A stretch of DNA of 64,000 nt from an uncultured Caulobacterales bacterium (GTDB taxonomy: Bacteria; Pseudomonadota; Alphaproteobacteria; Caulobacterales; Maricaulaceae): NCBI GenBank assembly GCA_937928165.1, contig CALFVT010000009.1, positions 124,001 to 188,000 of the forward strand. The letters are read 5' to 3'. Below the pieces are notes generated by a model. The model had not been told where the DNA came from and made no database searches. It saw only the letters and a program-made list of their open reading frames with translations. A program made the position numbers and the translations under genes. Of this stretch, positions 46,590-56,410 are shown in pieces; positions within the stretch are counted from its first letter, which is position 1, and each line of letters begins with the position of its first letter.

Positions 46590-48160
46590 ACAACCAAGGA
46601 CGCCCCACGACACCTGCGGCTATAGCTGCCAATGGAAATGCACCAGAGACCATGTCAGGCTCTAAAGCCCTTAATCAGGTTGAAAAATTGATCTTCGAAG
46701 TCGGTACGCCGCAAAATACGGGTGTGGATTTACCGGCGCCCAAAGGCGGTGCGTCTCGTCTCGGTGCTCATGCTCGCCAAGGGGAGATCGGCCTGCCAGG
46801 GTTATCAGAGCCGGAAACCATGCGCCATTACGTGCGCCTGTCTCAGCAAAACTACGCTATTGATCTCGGCGTTTATCCGCTCGGGTCTTGTACTATGAAA
46901 CATAATCCGCGCCTTAATGAAAAGATCGCGCGTATGCCGGGCTTTGCCGATGTGCATCCGCTGCAGCCCGTGCAGACCAAGCAAGGTGCCCTTGAGGTGA
47001 TGTATGATTTGTCCCATTGGCTTATGACCCTGTGTAATATGCCCGCTGTAGCGCTAACGCCCAAGGCGGGAGCTCACGGGGAGCTTTGCGGCATGATGGC
47101 GATACGGGCGCGGCTAGATGCGGACGGCGAAACACATCGCCGCCGCGTGCTTGTGCCCGAAAGCGCTCACGGCACTAACCCGGCCACGGCGGTGCAATGC
47201 GGCTTTAACGTCGATGAAATCCCCGCTAATGACAAAGGCCGCGTAGATATGACGGCCCTGCGGGCGAAGCTTGCGGAAAAATCTGATGATATTGCCGGGA
47301 TTATGCTGACCAATCCGAATACTTGCGGATTATTTGAAAATGACATTATCGAAATCGCTGATCTTATTCATCAGGCGGGCGGTTATTTTTATTGTGACGG
47401 CGCGAATTTCAACGCCCTCGTGGGCCGCGTTCGCCCCGGTGATCTTGGCGTGGATGCCATGCATATTAATTTGCATAAAACATTTTCAACGCCCCACGGC
47501 GGCGGCGGCCCCGGCTCTGGCCCGACAGTTCTCTCCGATGCTCTGAAAGACTATGCCCCTGTGCCTTATGTGGTTAAATCAGATAATGGCTTTGATTTGG
47601 TGGAACATGTCGAGGGCGAGGCGGCGGCGAGTTTTGGCCGTATGTGCGCCTTTCACGGCAATATGGGCATGTATACCCGCGCACTCAGCTATATGATGAG
47701 CCACGGCTCAGACGGCCTAAAACAGGCGACAGAAGATGCGGTGCTCAATGCAAATTATGTGCAAGCGTCTTTATCTGATGTGATGACAACCGCCTTTGAC
47801 GGCACATGTATGCACGAAGCTTTGTTTGATGACCGCTTCTTGAAAGATACAGGCGTCGAGACGCTTGATTTTGCCAAGGCGATGATTGACGAAGGTTACC
47901 ACCCGATGACTATGTATTTCCCATTGGTTGTCCACGGGGCCATGTTGATTGAACCGACCGAGAGCGAAAGTAAGCAAGAGCTTGACCGCTTCATTCGCTC
48001 TATGCGTCATCTGGCTGCCAAAGCCAAAGCGGGCGAAAGCGAGATGTTTAAAGCCGCGCCCATTCACGCGCCGCTTCGCCGTCTTGATGAAACTCGCGCC
48101 GCCCGTAAGCCCGTTCTGCGGTGGACGCCGCCGGAAGACTTACTCGACGCTGCCGAATAG
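46586..48160 (+). CDS. gcvPB: glycine dehydrogenase (decarboxylating) subunit 2
   Basis: 524-residue beta half of the two-gene P protein, carrying the PLP-binding Lys (about residue 298) in [20 protein letters not shown]. Other motifs: [14 protein letters not shown] (about 97-110), [14 protein letters not shown] and [10 protein letters not shown]. It decarboxylates glycine and hands the aminomethyl group to GcvH. Last gene of the riboswitch-controlled operon. The split gcvPA/gcvPB form is found in various alphaproteobacteria. Confidence 0.96.
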   Translation: MNNQGRPTTPAAIAANGNAPETMSGSKALNQVEKLIFEVGTPQNTGVDLPAPKGGASRLGAHARQGEIGLPGLSEPETMRHYVRLSQQNYAIDLGVYPLGSCTMKHNPRLNEKIARMPGFADVHPLQPVQTKQGALEVMYDLSHWLMTLCNMPAVALTPKAGAHGELCGMMAIRARLDADGETHRRRVLVPESAHGTNPATAVQCGFNVDEIPANDKGRVDMTALRAKLAEKSDDIAGIMLTNPNTCGLFENDIIEIADLIHQAGGYFYCDGANFNALVGRVRPGDLGVDAMHINLHKTFSTPHGGGGPGSGPTVLSDALKDYAPVPYVVKSDNGFDLVEHVEGEAAASFGRMCAFHGNMGMYTRALSYMMSHGSDGLKQATEDAVLNANYVQASLSDVMTTAFDGTCMHEALFDDRFLKDTGVETLDFAKAMIDEGYHPMTMYFPLVVHGAMLIEPTESESKQELDRFIRSMRHLAAKAKAGESEMFKAAPIHAPLRRLDETRAARKPVLRWTPPEDLLDAAE

Positions 48161-48227
48161 GCACGGAACCTTTAATTTTTCCGCCCTGCGAATACGGATG
48201 AGGTTAATATAGGCCCATAAAAGGGTT

Positions 48228-49331
48228 TTAATTAAATATCTTTTTTTGAAGTAATTTTGAGGCCCTCATTAGGGGGGCCTCTATTATTTTATGCGTCAAG
48301 CCTGCGGCTGCCACAGCGCCTATAAGGCAAAGCGGCAACATAATAAAATTATCCCACTGGCCGGGTTGATCATAGCGGGCCCATATACGGCCTATAAGGC
48401 TCAGGCTTAGGATATGGGTGAGGTAAAGGGCATAAGACCAATCACCGAGACTAACGCTCCATTTTGGTGCGAATTTTTCATTATACTCTAACATATATGC
48501 CCCCATTAGAAGCACTAATGCACTAATGCCAAAACTTGCGACCCGTAGCCAGCCCATGCCAGGATGGGTTTGGCCGCCGGATTGAAACGCGGCAATGCTA
48601 AGGCTGAAAATTAAAACACTTAGCAGGATATAGGCCCATGCAATGGGTGGTGCTTTATTTGGTTCTTGCGCGGTAACGCCGTAAGCAAGTAAAGCGCCTA
48701 AACAAAACTCAACTGTTAGAGGATGAGATAAAACACGGCTAACAGGGCCTAAGCTAGCAGCGCCCATGAGATTAGCCGCAGTAACGCTGATTGCCCAAGC
48801 TATGATGAGGACAGGGCGAACGCGGCGCGGCGCGATAAGGATCAGCGCAAAAATAAGATAAAAACTCATTTCATGAATAAGCGTCCAGCCAATTTCTAAT
48901 AATGGAAAGGCTTCATCTGGCCATAAAAGAAATGACTTTAAAAGATCGGGTTCATTCCAGATACTGGCCGAAAAAACAAGATCAGGCCGTAAAAGATAAA
49001 GCCCCAATAGGGGTAGGGAGACAACCCAATACAGCGGATAAATACGCAAGGCCCGGGCACAGATAAACTTTGGAATATGGCGGCCCGCGCTAGATTGCCA
49101 TTTATGGGTGACATAGACCATTATAAAGCCGGAGATGACAAAGAATATATCTACCCCCGCCATGCCAAAGTTTAAAATATCCGGCAAGATTTGATCCTGG
49201 CTATATTTTTTCTCTATAACGAATAAATGCGATAACATCACGAGGCAAGCAGCGAGCCCGCGCAGGGCTTGGATGTTCTTCAACCGCGCAAGCGGGCCGC
49301 GTGAAGACAGGTTATCAGGAAAACCACTCAT
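48228..49331 (-). CDS. acyltransferase family 3 membrane protein
   Basis: 367-residue polytopic protein of the Acyltransferase_3 (OafA/NodX-like) family, which O-acetylates surface glycans or similar acceptors. About ten helices. The N-terminal signature NIQALRGLAACLVMLSHLF (about 18-36, with the conserved Arg and catalytic-type His) and FGMAGVDIFFVISGFIM (about 53-69) are intact. No SGNH domain is fused. It follows the atp operon on the same strand 62 bp downstream but is separated by a hairpin, so likely independent. Acceptor unknown. Confidence 0.92.
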   Translation of the reverse strand: MSGFPDNLSSRGPLARLKNIQALRGLAACLVMLSHLFVIEKKYSQDQILPDILNFGMAGVDIFFVISGFIMVYVTHKWQSSAGRHIPKFICARALRIYPLYWVVSLPLLGLYLLRPDLVFSASIWNEPDLLKSFLLWPDEAFPLLEIGWTLIHEMSFYLIFALILIAPRRVRPVLIIAWAISVTAANLMGAASLGPVSRVLSHPLTVEFCLGALLAYGVTAQEPNKAPPIAWAYILLSVLIFSLSIAAFQSGGQTHPGMGWLRVASFGISALVLLMGAYMLEYNEKFAPKWSVSLGDWSYALYLTHILSLSLIGRIWARYDQPGQWDNFIMLPLCLIGAVAAAGLTHKIIEAPLMRASKLLQKKIFN

Positions 49332-49344
49332 TCAAAATGATATA

Positions 49345-49365
49345 GAGCCGCAGGGCGTGCGGCTC
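49345..49365 (-). terminator. hairpin after atpF, possible terminator
   Basis: GAGCCGCA (49345-49352) pairs perfectly with TGCGGCTC (49358-49365). In the minus direction it lies 27 bp past the atpF stop and just before the acyltransferase ATG. Only a weak T-rich tail follows, so termination may be partial. Confidence 0.5.
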
Positions 49366-49392
49366 AACATAATTTAGCTGTATGATTTAATA

Positions 49393-49893
49393 TTAAGACA
49401 GTGTCGATGGTAGGCTATCAATGCCTTTTTTAACGAGCGCCGTATGATTGGCCGCTGTCATATTGTTTTCAAGTAAGCGGGCTGCAGTTTCAATCGCGGC
49501 CTTGGCGGCTTTGGCCTTAACCTCTGAAAGCGCTTGAGCCTCCGCATTGGCAATTTTCGCCTCTGCCAAAGCGGCCCGGCGCTCAAGCCGGTCTTTAAGG
49601 TCTTTGCGGGCTTGTTCCGCCATAGACTCGGCATCTTTGCGGGCTTGACGAATAATATGTTCGGCTTGTTCTTCGGCTTCTTTTTGCTTGCGCTGAAAAG
49701 AGGCAAGTAGCGTTTGTGCTTCTTCACGTAGGCGGCGGGCTTCATCAAGTTCATTGCGAATGGCGTCAGCGCGAGCATCAAGACTGCTGCCAATTTTCTT
49801 GTGAATACCGAAATAAATAAGTGCGGCGAAAAAGATGACAACCGAGAGGAAGACCCAAATTGTTGGACTTGCTGGATCAAAATCAAAATGCAT
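49393..49893 (-). CDS. atpF: F0F1 ATP synthase subunit b
   Basis: 166-residue b subunit of the peripheral stalk. One N-terminal membrane helix (about 11-29, TIWVFLSVVIFFAALIYFGI) followed by a long charged helix rich in Ala, Glu, Arg and Lys (about 40-145) that dimerises with b'. Last gene of the atpI-atpB-atpE-atpF'-atpF operon, 14 bp after b'. The F1 genes are not in this window, in line with the separated F0 and F1 operons of alphaproteobacteria. Confidence 0.93.
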   Translation of the reverse strand: MHFDFDPASPTIWVFLSVVIFFAALIYFGIHKKIGSSLDARADAIRNELDEARRLREEAQTLLASFQRKQKEAEEQAEHIIRQARKDAESMAEQARKDLKDRLERRAALAEAKIANAEAQALSEVKAKAAKAAIETAARLLENNMTAANHTALVKKGIDSLPSTLS

Positions 49894-49907
49894 ATTTGTC
49901 TCCGGCC

Positions 49908-50468
49908 CTAGCCCATAACTTTCTTGACGGCGGCAAGGGTGATTTTCTTGCCTATCAAGGTCTCAACAGTTGCTTGTGCAGCTTCAGCGGCAATATTGTC
50001 AATATTTGCCATGGCCTCTGTGCGAATCTTACGAATGCGTATATCTGCTGCTTCCGCCTGTTTTAAAGCTTGCGTATCGGCGATTTCTAATTCTTTTGCA
50101 AGTTCAGCGTCAATGGATTGACGTGTTGTTTCTGCGTGATTGCGTGCTTTGGCTTTAGCATCGGCCAAGGCACGTTCATAGGTTTTTTCTGCATCTTCGG
50201 CTTCGCGCTGCATGCGTGATGCGCTGTCCAAATCATCCGCAATGCGGTTATTACGCTCTTCAATGGTTTCACCAATACGCGGCAAGAGAACTTGGCCAAG
50301 GATGAAATATAACGCAAAAAAGCTCACAAGGAGCCAAAAAATCTGGGATGGGAAATATGTCGGGTCAAACGGAGGAAAAGCCTTGTCGCCCGCATGCTCG
50401 CCGCCGTGATCTCCTTTTGGAGCTGCAGCGGCCAGCCTTAATCCCGTAAGCATAATCGCATTTAACAT
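49908..50468 (-). CDS. atpG: F0F1 ATP synthase subunit b'
   Basis: 186-residue b' subunit, the second, diverged stalk subunit in alphaproteobacteria and phototrophs. N-terminal extension (about 40 residues with a His/Asp/Gly-rich KGDHGGEHAGDKAF), then the b' hallmark PFDPTYFPSQIFWLLVSF starting the single membrane helix (about 33-60), and a charged coiled coil to the end. The start ATG 50468 is taken; a second Met at residue 6 is possible. Lies between atpE (27 bp) and atpF (14 bp). Confidence 0.93.
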   Translation of the reverse strand: MLNAIMLTGLRLAAAAPKGDHGGEHAGDKAFPPFDPTYFPSQIFWLLVSFFALYFILGQVLLPRIGETIEERNNRIADDLDSASRMQREAEDAEKTYERALADAKAKARNHAETTRQSIDAELAKELEIADTQALKQAEAADIRIRKIRTEAMANIDNIAAEAAQATVETLIGKKITLAAVKKVMG

Positions 50469-50495
50469 AGCGAAGCCTTGCGTTGAATATCGTTA

Positions 50496-50723
50496 TTAAA
50501 CGACGAAAAGCAGGATAAGCGCGACGGCGAAAGAGAAAATGCCGAGCGCTTCTGTTACGGCAAAACCAAAGATAAGGTTTGAGAACTGACCTGGAGCGGC
50601 GGATGGGTTACGGAGTGCACCTGAAAGATATTGACCGAATAGATTACCGACACCGATACCCGCGCCTGCCATACCTAAACAAGCCAAACCGGCACCGATG
50701 AATTTTGCTGCTTCTGCTTCCAT
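50496..50723 (-). CDS. atpE: F0F1 ATP synthase subunit c
   Basis: 75-residue proteolipid of the rotating c-ring. Two helices joined by the polar loop RNPSAAPGQ. The first helix has the close-packing Gly pattern ([21 protein letters not shown]), and the proton-carrying Glu58 is in [10 protein letters not shown] in the second helix. The Glu and no extra Gln/Ser pattern fits proton rather than sodium coupling. Spacing: 36 bp after atpB, GGAGATCATC before ATG in coding sense. Confidence 0.97.
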   Translation of the reverse strand: MEAEAAKFIGAGLACLGMAGAGIGVGNLFGQYLSGALRNPSAAPGQFSNLIFGFAVTEALGIFSFAVALILLFVV

Positions 50724-50759
50724 GATGATCTCCTATGAAAAAAGCGTTAATTGCAGTTA

Positions 50760-51524
50760 TTAATGACCTGGATGAAGCGCGTCAGATAGATAAACGCATG
50801 TCAAAAGGGCAAAGACGTAGGCCTGAACAAAGGCGACAAGAAACTCCAATGGAGTCAGCGCCAATGTCATAGCATATGGGACGATCGCGCCAAGCGCGCC
50901 GGGAAAAAAGCCGAGAGCCGTCACCATTGAAATGGCAAAGCCAGCGAAAAGTTTAAGCAGAACATGCCCTGCGAACATATTCGCCCAAAGCCGAACAGAG
51001 AGACTGATGGGTCGGGAAATGAAGGAAATAATCTCAATGGGGACAATCAAAACGACTTTTAAGATGATCGGAACCCCGGATGGCCAAAATAGTTTTAAAA
51101 ACCCAAAACCATTTTTCCAAACCCCGTATAGTACCACAAGACCGATGACGAGCATGGCAAGGGTAAAGGTCACGATAATATGGCTGGTGGTGGTGAAAAA
51201 GAAGGGGATCATGCCAAGTAAATTGGCGAAAAGAATAAATATAAAGAGTGAGAATACAAAGGGGAAGAAACGAAGCCCGTCTGTTCCTGCAGAGGAGCGG
51301 ATCATATTGGCAACAAACTCATATGAAAGTTCGGCAATAGATTGGGCGCGGCCTGGAATTAAGGCACGTTTTGATGATAAAACAAGCCAGGCGCAAATAC
51401 AGACTACAGCAACAACCATCATTAAAGACGAGTTTGTGAAGCTTAAATCAAACTTACCAATCTTCAGCTCAATGAGCTTGTGGATTTCAAATTGTGAGAT
51501 GGGGTCAAGACCAGCTGCAATCAC
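50760..51524 (-). CDS. atpB: F0F1 ATP synthase subunit a
   Basis: 254-residue subunit a, forming the proton half-channels. Five to six membrane helices. The essential Arg lies in [14 protein letters not shown] (about residue 170), and the conserved C-terminal helix [20 protein letters not shown] follows. N-terminal [12 protein letters not shown] and [13 protein letters not shown] are also typical. Begins 3 bp after atpI. Confidence 0.97.
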   Translation of the reverse strand: MIAAGLDPISQFEIHKLIELKIGKFDLSFTNSSLMMVVAVVCICAWLVLSSKRALIPGRAQSIAELSYEFVANMIRSSAGTDGLRFFPFVFSLFIFILFANLLGMIPFFFTTTSHIIVTFTLAMLVIGLVVLYGVWKNGFGFLKLFWPSGVPIILKVVLIVPIEIISFISRPISLSVRLWANMFAGHVLLKLFAGFAISMVTALGFFPGALGAIVPYAMTLALTPLEFLVAFVQAYVFALLTCVYLSDALHPGH

Positions 51525-51527
51525 GCC

Positions 51528-51878
51528 CTATTCCTCATTCGTTTCGGGAAGGTCTTGTCCAAGATCTTCCGTTGCTAAGGTCTCTTGTGCGGCGCGGATA
51601 ATGTTTATAACACCGCCGCCTAGACCTAATAATAAACCAATAAGCAAACCCCACGGAGACGAATTAAGGCCTTTATCTACGGCATATCCAAGAGCCGCAC
51701 CAACCAAAACCGCCGCGCTAAATTCGCTTGCGTATTTGAAACCTTCCGCCATCCGTGAATTTGATGCATGAGACGTTTCAGGCGCGAGACTTTGCCGCTT
51801 GGCGTTAAGTTTCTTGCTTAATTCATCCAATCTTTCGGTATCTGAAAGATTTTGCATATGTTCTTCTGTGTCCGGCAT
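51528..51878 (-). CDS. atpI: ATP synthase protein I
   Basis: 116-residue AtpI, a small membrane protein that assists c-ring assembly. Hydrophilic N-terminus (about 1-45) then two helices (about 50-70, SEFSAAVLVGAALGYAVDKGL, and 75-94, WGLLIGLLLGLGGGVINII), with an acidic C-terminus. First gene of the F0 operon; predicted promoter about 45 bp upstream. In-frame Met at residue 8 is an alternative start. Confidence 0.88.
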   Translation of the reverse strand: MPDTEEHMQNLSDTERLDELSKKLNAKRQSLAPETSHASNSRMAEGFKYASEFSAAVLVGAALGYAVDKGLNSSPWGLLIGLLLGLGGGVINIIRAAQETLATEDLGQDLPETNEE

Positions 51879-51923
51879 AATGTCCCAGTCAACGCCTCGC
51901 AGGTCACCCTGAAAAGCGCGCGC

Positions 51924-51952
51924 AACTTACTCGCGGGTCTTTATGAAGTCAA
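51924..51952 (-). promoter_or_regulatory. predicted promoter of the F0 ATP synthase operon
   Basis: On the minus strand TTGACT (51952-51947), 17-nt spacer, TAAGTT (51929-51924). The -35 is near consensus, the -10 weak. It predicts a leader of roughly 40 nt before atpI. Confidence 0.5.
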
Positions 51953-52069
51953 CTGAATCCTGCCATATCTATCTCTTTGATTCTAATGGCTAATTTCAAT
52001 TAGTTTTGAAAATTAAACGGGCGGTTTATAACGCTTTGATTATGGCCGTAATTTTCGCCCGTGAGTCTG

Positions 52070-55000
52070 TTACTCTGCAGCGACGAGGCGCTCGGCATCA
52101 TTTAGCTGCATAGACAGGAGCTGCGAGACCCCTTGTTCCGCCATTGTGACGCCAAAAAGCCGGTCCATACGGCTCATGGTGACGGGATTATGGGTAATGG
52201 CAATGAATTTTGTTTGCGTCTGCTTGGTCATTTCATCCAAAAGATTACAATAGCGGGCGACATTGGCATCATCAAGCGGGGCATCAACCTCATCGAGCAC
52301 ACAAATCGGGGCTGGATTGGATAAGAACACCGCAAATATAAGCGCCGTCGCCGTTAAAGCCTGTTCCCCGCCGGACATAAGGCTCATAGAGCCAAGTTTT
52401 TTACCGGGCGGGCTTACCATAACTTCAAGCCCAGCCTCGAGGGGGTCGTCAGATTCGGTGAGAGCCAAAGCCGCCTCGCCGCCGCCAAATAGCGTTGTGA
52501 AGAGACGGCCAAAATGTCCGTTGACTTCGTCAAAGGCGGCCAAAAGCCTCTGGCGGCCTTCACTATTGAGCTCATCAATACCTTCGCGCAGGCGGGCAAT
52601 CGCGGAAATTAAGTCTTGGCGCTCATCATTCATGGCGGCTGCGCGCTCTTCTTGCTCGACCACTTCTTCATCAGCGCGTAGGTTGACTCCGCCAAGGCTC
52701 TCGCGCTCCCGGCTTAGCCGTTCTAATTTACGTTCAATGTCATGTTCAGATAATTTCGATTCGGGCGAGAGATCCCCAAGATGTTTGATAAGCTCATCAG
52801 GCGTACATTCTAATGTCTCGGCAATGCGGGCTTCATTTTCAGCTAAGCGGTTTTGCGCTGCTTCTAAATGGGCATTGGCGGCGGCGCGGGATTCGCGGGC
52901 TTGGCCGTGGGCAGTTTCGGCGGCGCGGGCGGCAATATCGGCTTCGCGGGCTTCACTCTCTGCGGCGGCTAATCCGTCGGCGGCGGCTTGGCGGCGGCTC
53001 TCGGCTTCAGCTAGCTCGGTCATAAGGGCTTGGCGGCGGCCCTCGAATTCATCCGGGGCCATGCGGGCATCGGCTAAGGTTGTTTCTGTTTGGGCTTGCC
53101 GTTTTTGCAAGGTTTCAATGCGGTCCGCCGCTGTCTTGCCGCGTCTTTGCCAATCGGCGCGTTCTTTTTCTATGGCGGTACGGCGGGCGGCGCGGGCTTC
53201 AAGCTCACGTTTCAGGCTCCGGTAGGCGGCAGAGGCATCATCGGCGATTTCACGGGCAGTTAAAAGTTCGGCTCGAAGGGCTTCGCTTTGGGCGGATAAA
53301 TCTTCGCTATTTTCAAATGCCCGCAGCAAATCTTCCGCGCGATCATATTGGCCTTTTACGTCGTTAAGTTCCATGTTGAGCCGGTTAAGGCGATCTTCAA
53401 GAGCGGCTTTTTGCGCCGCTTCTTTGGCGATATCCGCTTCATATTGAGAGACAGCGGCCTGCGCCGCGCGTTCGCGTTTTTCAAGATGTGGCAAGGCTTG
53501 GCGGGCGGCTTGAGCGGCGTCAACAGCGGTTTGCCGTGCCGTTTGTGCGGTGTTAAAAGCGGTCTGCGCATCTGCCAGCTGGCCTTCACTGCGGGTAATT
53601 TCATCCTCGAGTTGATCGAGGCGGTTTTGTTGTTGTAATCGTTTGGCGGCAGCTGTTTCTGCATCAGGGCGAATTTCAAATCCGTCCCAGCGCAGAACAT
53701 GGCCGCCTTGTGTTACAAGGCGCTGTCCCGGCGCGAGCTTGGATGCAAATGCGGCCGGATCGCCCTCGGTGAGTCCAATTTGCGATAGCCGCGCCCGTAG
53801 CGCGCTTGGGGCGTCGACAAGCTCAGAGAGCGGCGTCACCCCAATAGGCAAATCTTGCTGCGGCTGTTTTGCACCGGCCCAATGTAGCGGTGCGCTGCCG
53901 TCTAGACTACCGTCAAGGTCATCTCCAAGGGCGGCGGCAAGGGCGGTTTCAAAGCCGGCTTTGACTTTCATTTCGGCCAAAACCGGCGTGAAAGTGCCTA
54001 GGTTGGCAGTCTTAAGAAAATTTTGCAGGGCGTCGCGCTCCGCCGTTAGCTTGCCAAAGCTTTGGCGAATATCCGCGAGAGCATCGCGGGCCGCGTGGTC
54101 AACGGCTTCGGCGTCTGCGCGTTCTTGCATCCGTTTTTGCTCTGTTTCCCGAGCTGCGGTAAGCGCCTCTAGCGCCTCTTGCGCGGCAGAGATGAATAGA
54201 TTCCCCGATGTTTTATCGGCGCTATCTGTGCTGAGCCTGCCGAGTTTAAGTCTGACCTCGTCGCGGTCTTTTGTCACCCGCTCAAGCCGCTGCCCGCCGC
54301 GTTCTACATCTCTAAGAGCGGCGTCTTTACGGGCATTTTTATCGGCCATTTGCCGGGTCATATCACTATAGCGCTGCTCAAGCTCCGTGCGTTTTTGTGC
54401 CGCTTGTCCCGCTTCAATTTCGGCGGCGTCGACGGCGGCATCATTATCTTCCGCAGAGGATAGGGCGCTGAACTCTTCAGATAGGCGGCTTTCGGCGTGG
54501 GCCGCATCATCAACAATGCCGCTCTCGCGCTGAATATCGCCCGTAAGCTGCTCTAATTGCTGGCTGAGTTTTTCAATATTGGATTTAACGCTGGATTCTT
54601 CTGATTCAAGCGCTTCTTTGGCTGCGTTAAGGCGGGCTAGAACGGCGGCGGCAATAAGTTGTTCCTCGCGGCGCGGATCTAGCTTTTCGGAGAGTTCTCC
54701 GGCGAGGCGGGTGGCCTGTGAGGCGGCTTTGGATAAATCTTGGACTTGGGTTTCGCACTGGGATTTGGCATGTTTGGCAGCCTTTAATGTGCTAAGGGAA
54801 TCCTGCCAACGTTTAAGCCATAATAAAGAGCGGTATTCGTGAATTTCCCCCGCAAGGCGGCGATAACGTGTGGCTTGGCGTGCTTGGCGGCGGAGGGATA
54901 ATATTTGGCTTTCGATTTGCGCAATCACGTCATCAAGGCGGGAAAGATTATTTTCCGCAGCCCGCAAACGCAGCTCCGCTTCATGGCGGCGTGTATGCAA

Positions 55001-55525
55001 GCCTGAAATCCCTGCGGCTTCTTCCAAGATACGTCTGCGCGAAGATGGTTTAGCGGAAATTAGCTCGTTAATTTGGCCTTGGCGAACAAGCGCGGGGGAA
55101 TTGGCACCTGTACTAGCATCGGCAAATAAAAGCTGAATATCTTTGGCCCGTACGGTCTTGCCATTGACTTTATAGGTGCTGCCTTTGCCCTTGGTGATAA
55201 TGCGGGCGACTTCGAGGGTATCGTCATCATTAAACATAGGCGGGGCCAAGCGTGCTTTATTGTCAATGGTCAGCATGACCTGCGCTTGATTGCGGCCTGG
55301 GCGCTGTTTCGTGCCGTTAAAAATAACATCGTCCATCGCCGCGCCGCGCATAGCTTTGGCGGAATTAGCCCCCATGACCCAGCGGATGGCTTCGAGAAGA
55401 TTAGATTTACCGCAGCCATTAGGTCCAACGACCCCTGTGAGGCCCGGTTCAATCACAAAATCGGTTGAGTCGACGAAGGACTTAAAACCGGTCAAGTTGA
55501 TTTGATTGAACGCGAGCGTACCCAT
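52070..55525 (-). CDS. smc: chromosome segregation protein SMC
   Basis: 1151-residue SMC ATPase, core of the condensin-like SMC-ScpAB complex that organises the chromosome. Walker A VVGPNGCGKSN at about 32-42; long coiled-coil arms (about 165-500 and 660-1000) rich in Ala, Glu, Arg; a central hinge around 510-640 (GVTPLSELVDAPS, LAPGQRLVTQGGHVLRWDGF); C-terminal ABC signature LMSGGEQALTA (about 1047-1057) and Walker B CVLDEVDAPLDD (about 1074). The ATG overlaps the stop of the upstream DsbA-like lipoprotein by one base. Length is typical. scpA/scpB are not here. Confidence 0.97.
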   Translation of the reverse strand: MGTLAFNQINLTGFKSFVDSTDFVIEPGLTGVVGPNGCGKSNLLEAIRWVMGANSAKAMRGAAMDDVIFNGTKQRPGRNQAQVMLTIDNKARLAPPMFNDDDTLEVARIITKGKGSTYKVNGKTVRAKDIQLLFADASTGANSPALVRQGQINELISAKPSSRRRILEEAAGISGLHTRRHEAELRLRAAENNLSRLDDVIAQIESQILSLRRQARQATRYRRLAGEIHEYRSLLWLKRWQDSLSTLKAAKHAKSQCETQVQDLSKAASQATRLAGELSEKLDPRREEQLIAAAVLARLNAAKEALESEESSVKSNIEKLSQQLEQLTGDIQRESGIVDDAAHAESRLSEEFSALSSAEDNDAAVDAAEIEAGQAAQKRTELEQRYSDMTRQMADKNARKDAALRDVERGGQRLERVTKDRDEVRLKLGRLSTDSADKTSGNLFISAAQEALEALTAARETEQKRMQERADAEAVDHAARDALADIRQSFGKLTAERDALQNFLKTANLGTFTPVLAEMKVKAGFETALAAALGDDLDGSLDGSAPLHWAGAKQPQQDLPIGVTPLSELVDAPSALRARLSQIGLTEGDPAAFASKLAPGQRLVTQGGHVLRWDGFEIRPDAETAAAKRLQQQNRLDQLEDEITRSEGQLADAQTAFNTAQTARQTAVDAAQAARQALPHLEKRERAAQAAVSQYEADIAKEAAQKAALEDRLNRLNMELNDVKGQYDRAEDLLRAFENSEDLSAQSEALRAELLTAREIADDASAAYRSLKRELEARAARRTAIEKERADWQRRGKTAADRIETLQKRQAQTETTLADARMAPDEFEGRRQALMTELAEAESRRQAAADGLAAAESEAREADIAARAAETAHGQARESRAAANAHLEAAQNRLAENEARIAETLECTPDELIKHLGDLSPESKLSEHDIERKLERLSRERESLGGVNLRADEEVVEQEERAAAMNDERQDLISAIARLREGIDELNSEGRQRLLAAFDEVNGHFGRLFTTLFGGGEAALALTESDDPLEAGLEVMVSPPGKKLGSMSLMSGGEQALTATALIFAVFLSNPAPICVLDEVDAPLDDANVARYCNLLDEMTKQTQTKFIAITHNPVTMSRMDRLFGVTMAEQGVSQLLSMQLNDAERLVAAE

Positions 55526-56271
55526 TAGTGCTGGCCGTCCTCCGCAGAGGGGCTGTCCGCATCATCGGGCTTGGTCTCTGGCGGGGGCGCGTCATCACCC
55601 AAAAGCGGGGCGAGATATTCATCCCATGATTCCATCGTAAAGAGCTGAGAGCCGCTAGCGGTGCGCTTTACATTTTCGCCGTTGACGAAAAATGTTGGCG
55701 TTGAAGATACGCCGGCATCAACGCCTCCTTGATAGACGGCTTTGTAACGGGTGATTTCCTCTTCATTTTGAAGACAAGCATCAAACTCGTCTTCCGATAG
55801 GCCTGCAGATTTGGCAATCGCGATATATTCTTTGCGCACAGTGCCATCGCCTGCGGCTTTGAAAATCTGTCGTTGGCGTTTAAATTGTAAGGAAATATTA
55901 TCAAAGAAGCGATCTTCGGCGGCGCAATTAGCGATTAAAAACCCAGCTTGTGCAAGGTTTTCCGGCGCAGTTGGAAACTCTCGAAATACAAAGCGTACAA
56001 GCCCGCTATCAATATATTTCTTTTTAAAGTCCGGGTAGACGGATGTATGAAAGTTGGCGCAAGCCCCACAAACAACCGAGGCATATTCAACCACGGTAAC
56101 TTTGGCATCTGGATTGCCAATGGCGTGATCGTCTTCGACTTCATAGGCCGATTGCGCGCCGCCGGAGCTAGCTTTTGGCCCATCATTGCCGCAGGCGGTT
56201 AAGGCCAGAGCGCTGGCTATTCCGGCGAGGATAAGGCGCCGCTTCGAATCAGTATGGAATTTAATAAACAT
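55525..56271 (-). CDS. DsbA-family thiol:disulfide oxidoreductase, lipoprotein
   Basis: 248 residues. Type II signal peptide with lipobox LTACG (Cys27), then a Thioredoxin_4/DsbA domain. The redox motif is C-G-A-C (Cys68, Cys71; VEYASVVCGACANFH) and the cis-Pro region is SSTPTFFVNG. Insert IANCAAEDRFFDNI is typical of this alphaproteobacterial group. An acidic Pro/Asp-rich tail ends the protein. Probably forms or isomerises disulfides in envelope proteins while anchored in a membrane. Upstream of smc with one-base overlap; second DsbA-like gene 139 bp upstream. Confidence 0.9.
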   Translation of the reverse strand: MFIKFHTDSKRRLILAGIASALALTACGNDGPKASSGGAQSAYEVEDDHAIGNPDAKVTVVEYASVVCGACANFHTSVYPDFKKKYIDSGLVRFVFREFPTAPENLAQAGFLIANCAAEDRFFDNISLQFKRQRQIFKAAGDGTVRKEYIAIAKSAGLSEDEFDACLQNEEEITRYKAVYQGGVDAGVSSTPTFFVNGENVKRTASGSQLFTMESWDEYLAPLLGDDAPPPETKPDDADSPSAEDGQH

Positions 56272-56410
56272 AAGTCAGTCTCGCAATTTGGCGGTAAAAG
56301 GCAAGTTGAGTGTCAAATTTTGTGACAAGAATAACGGCTTTTACCCGCTCTTATGTGGATAAACCGCCCTTTAGGCGGCTCATTTGAAGGTTGTAAGGTA
56401 AAATTTGGGC

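Noticed and set aside
50932-51771. + strand frame of 279 codons opposite atpB/atpI
   Set aside because: Antisense shadow; atpB and atpI are unambiguous on the minus strand.
52263-53225. Long + strand frame opposite smc (320 codons), and others at 53643-54371
   Set aside because: Ser/Arg/Ala-rich shadow translations of the high-complexity antisense of smc coiled coils; smc has all motifs and consistent codon use.
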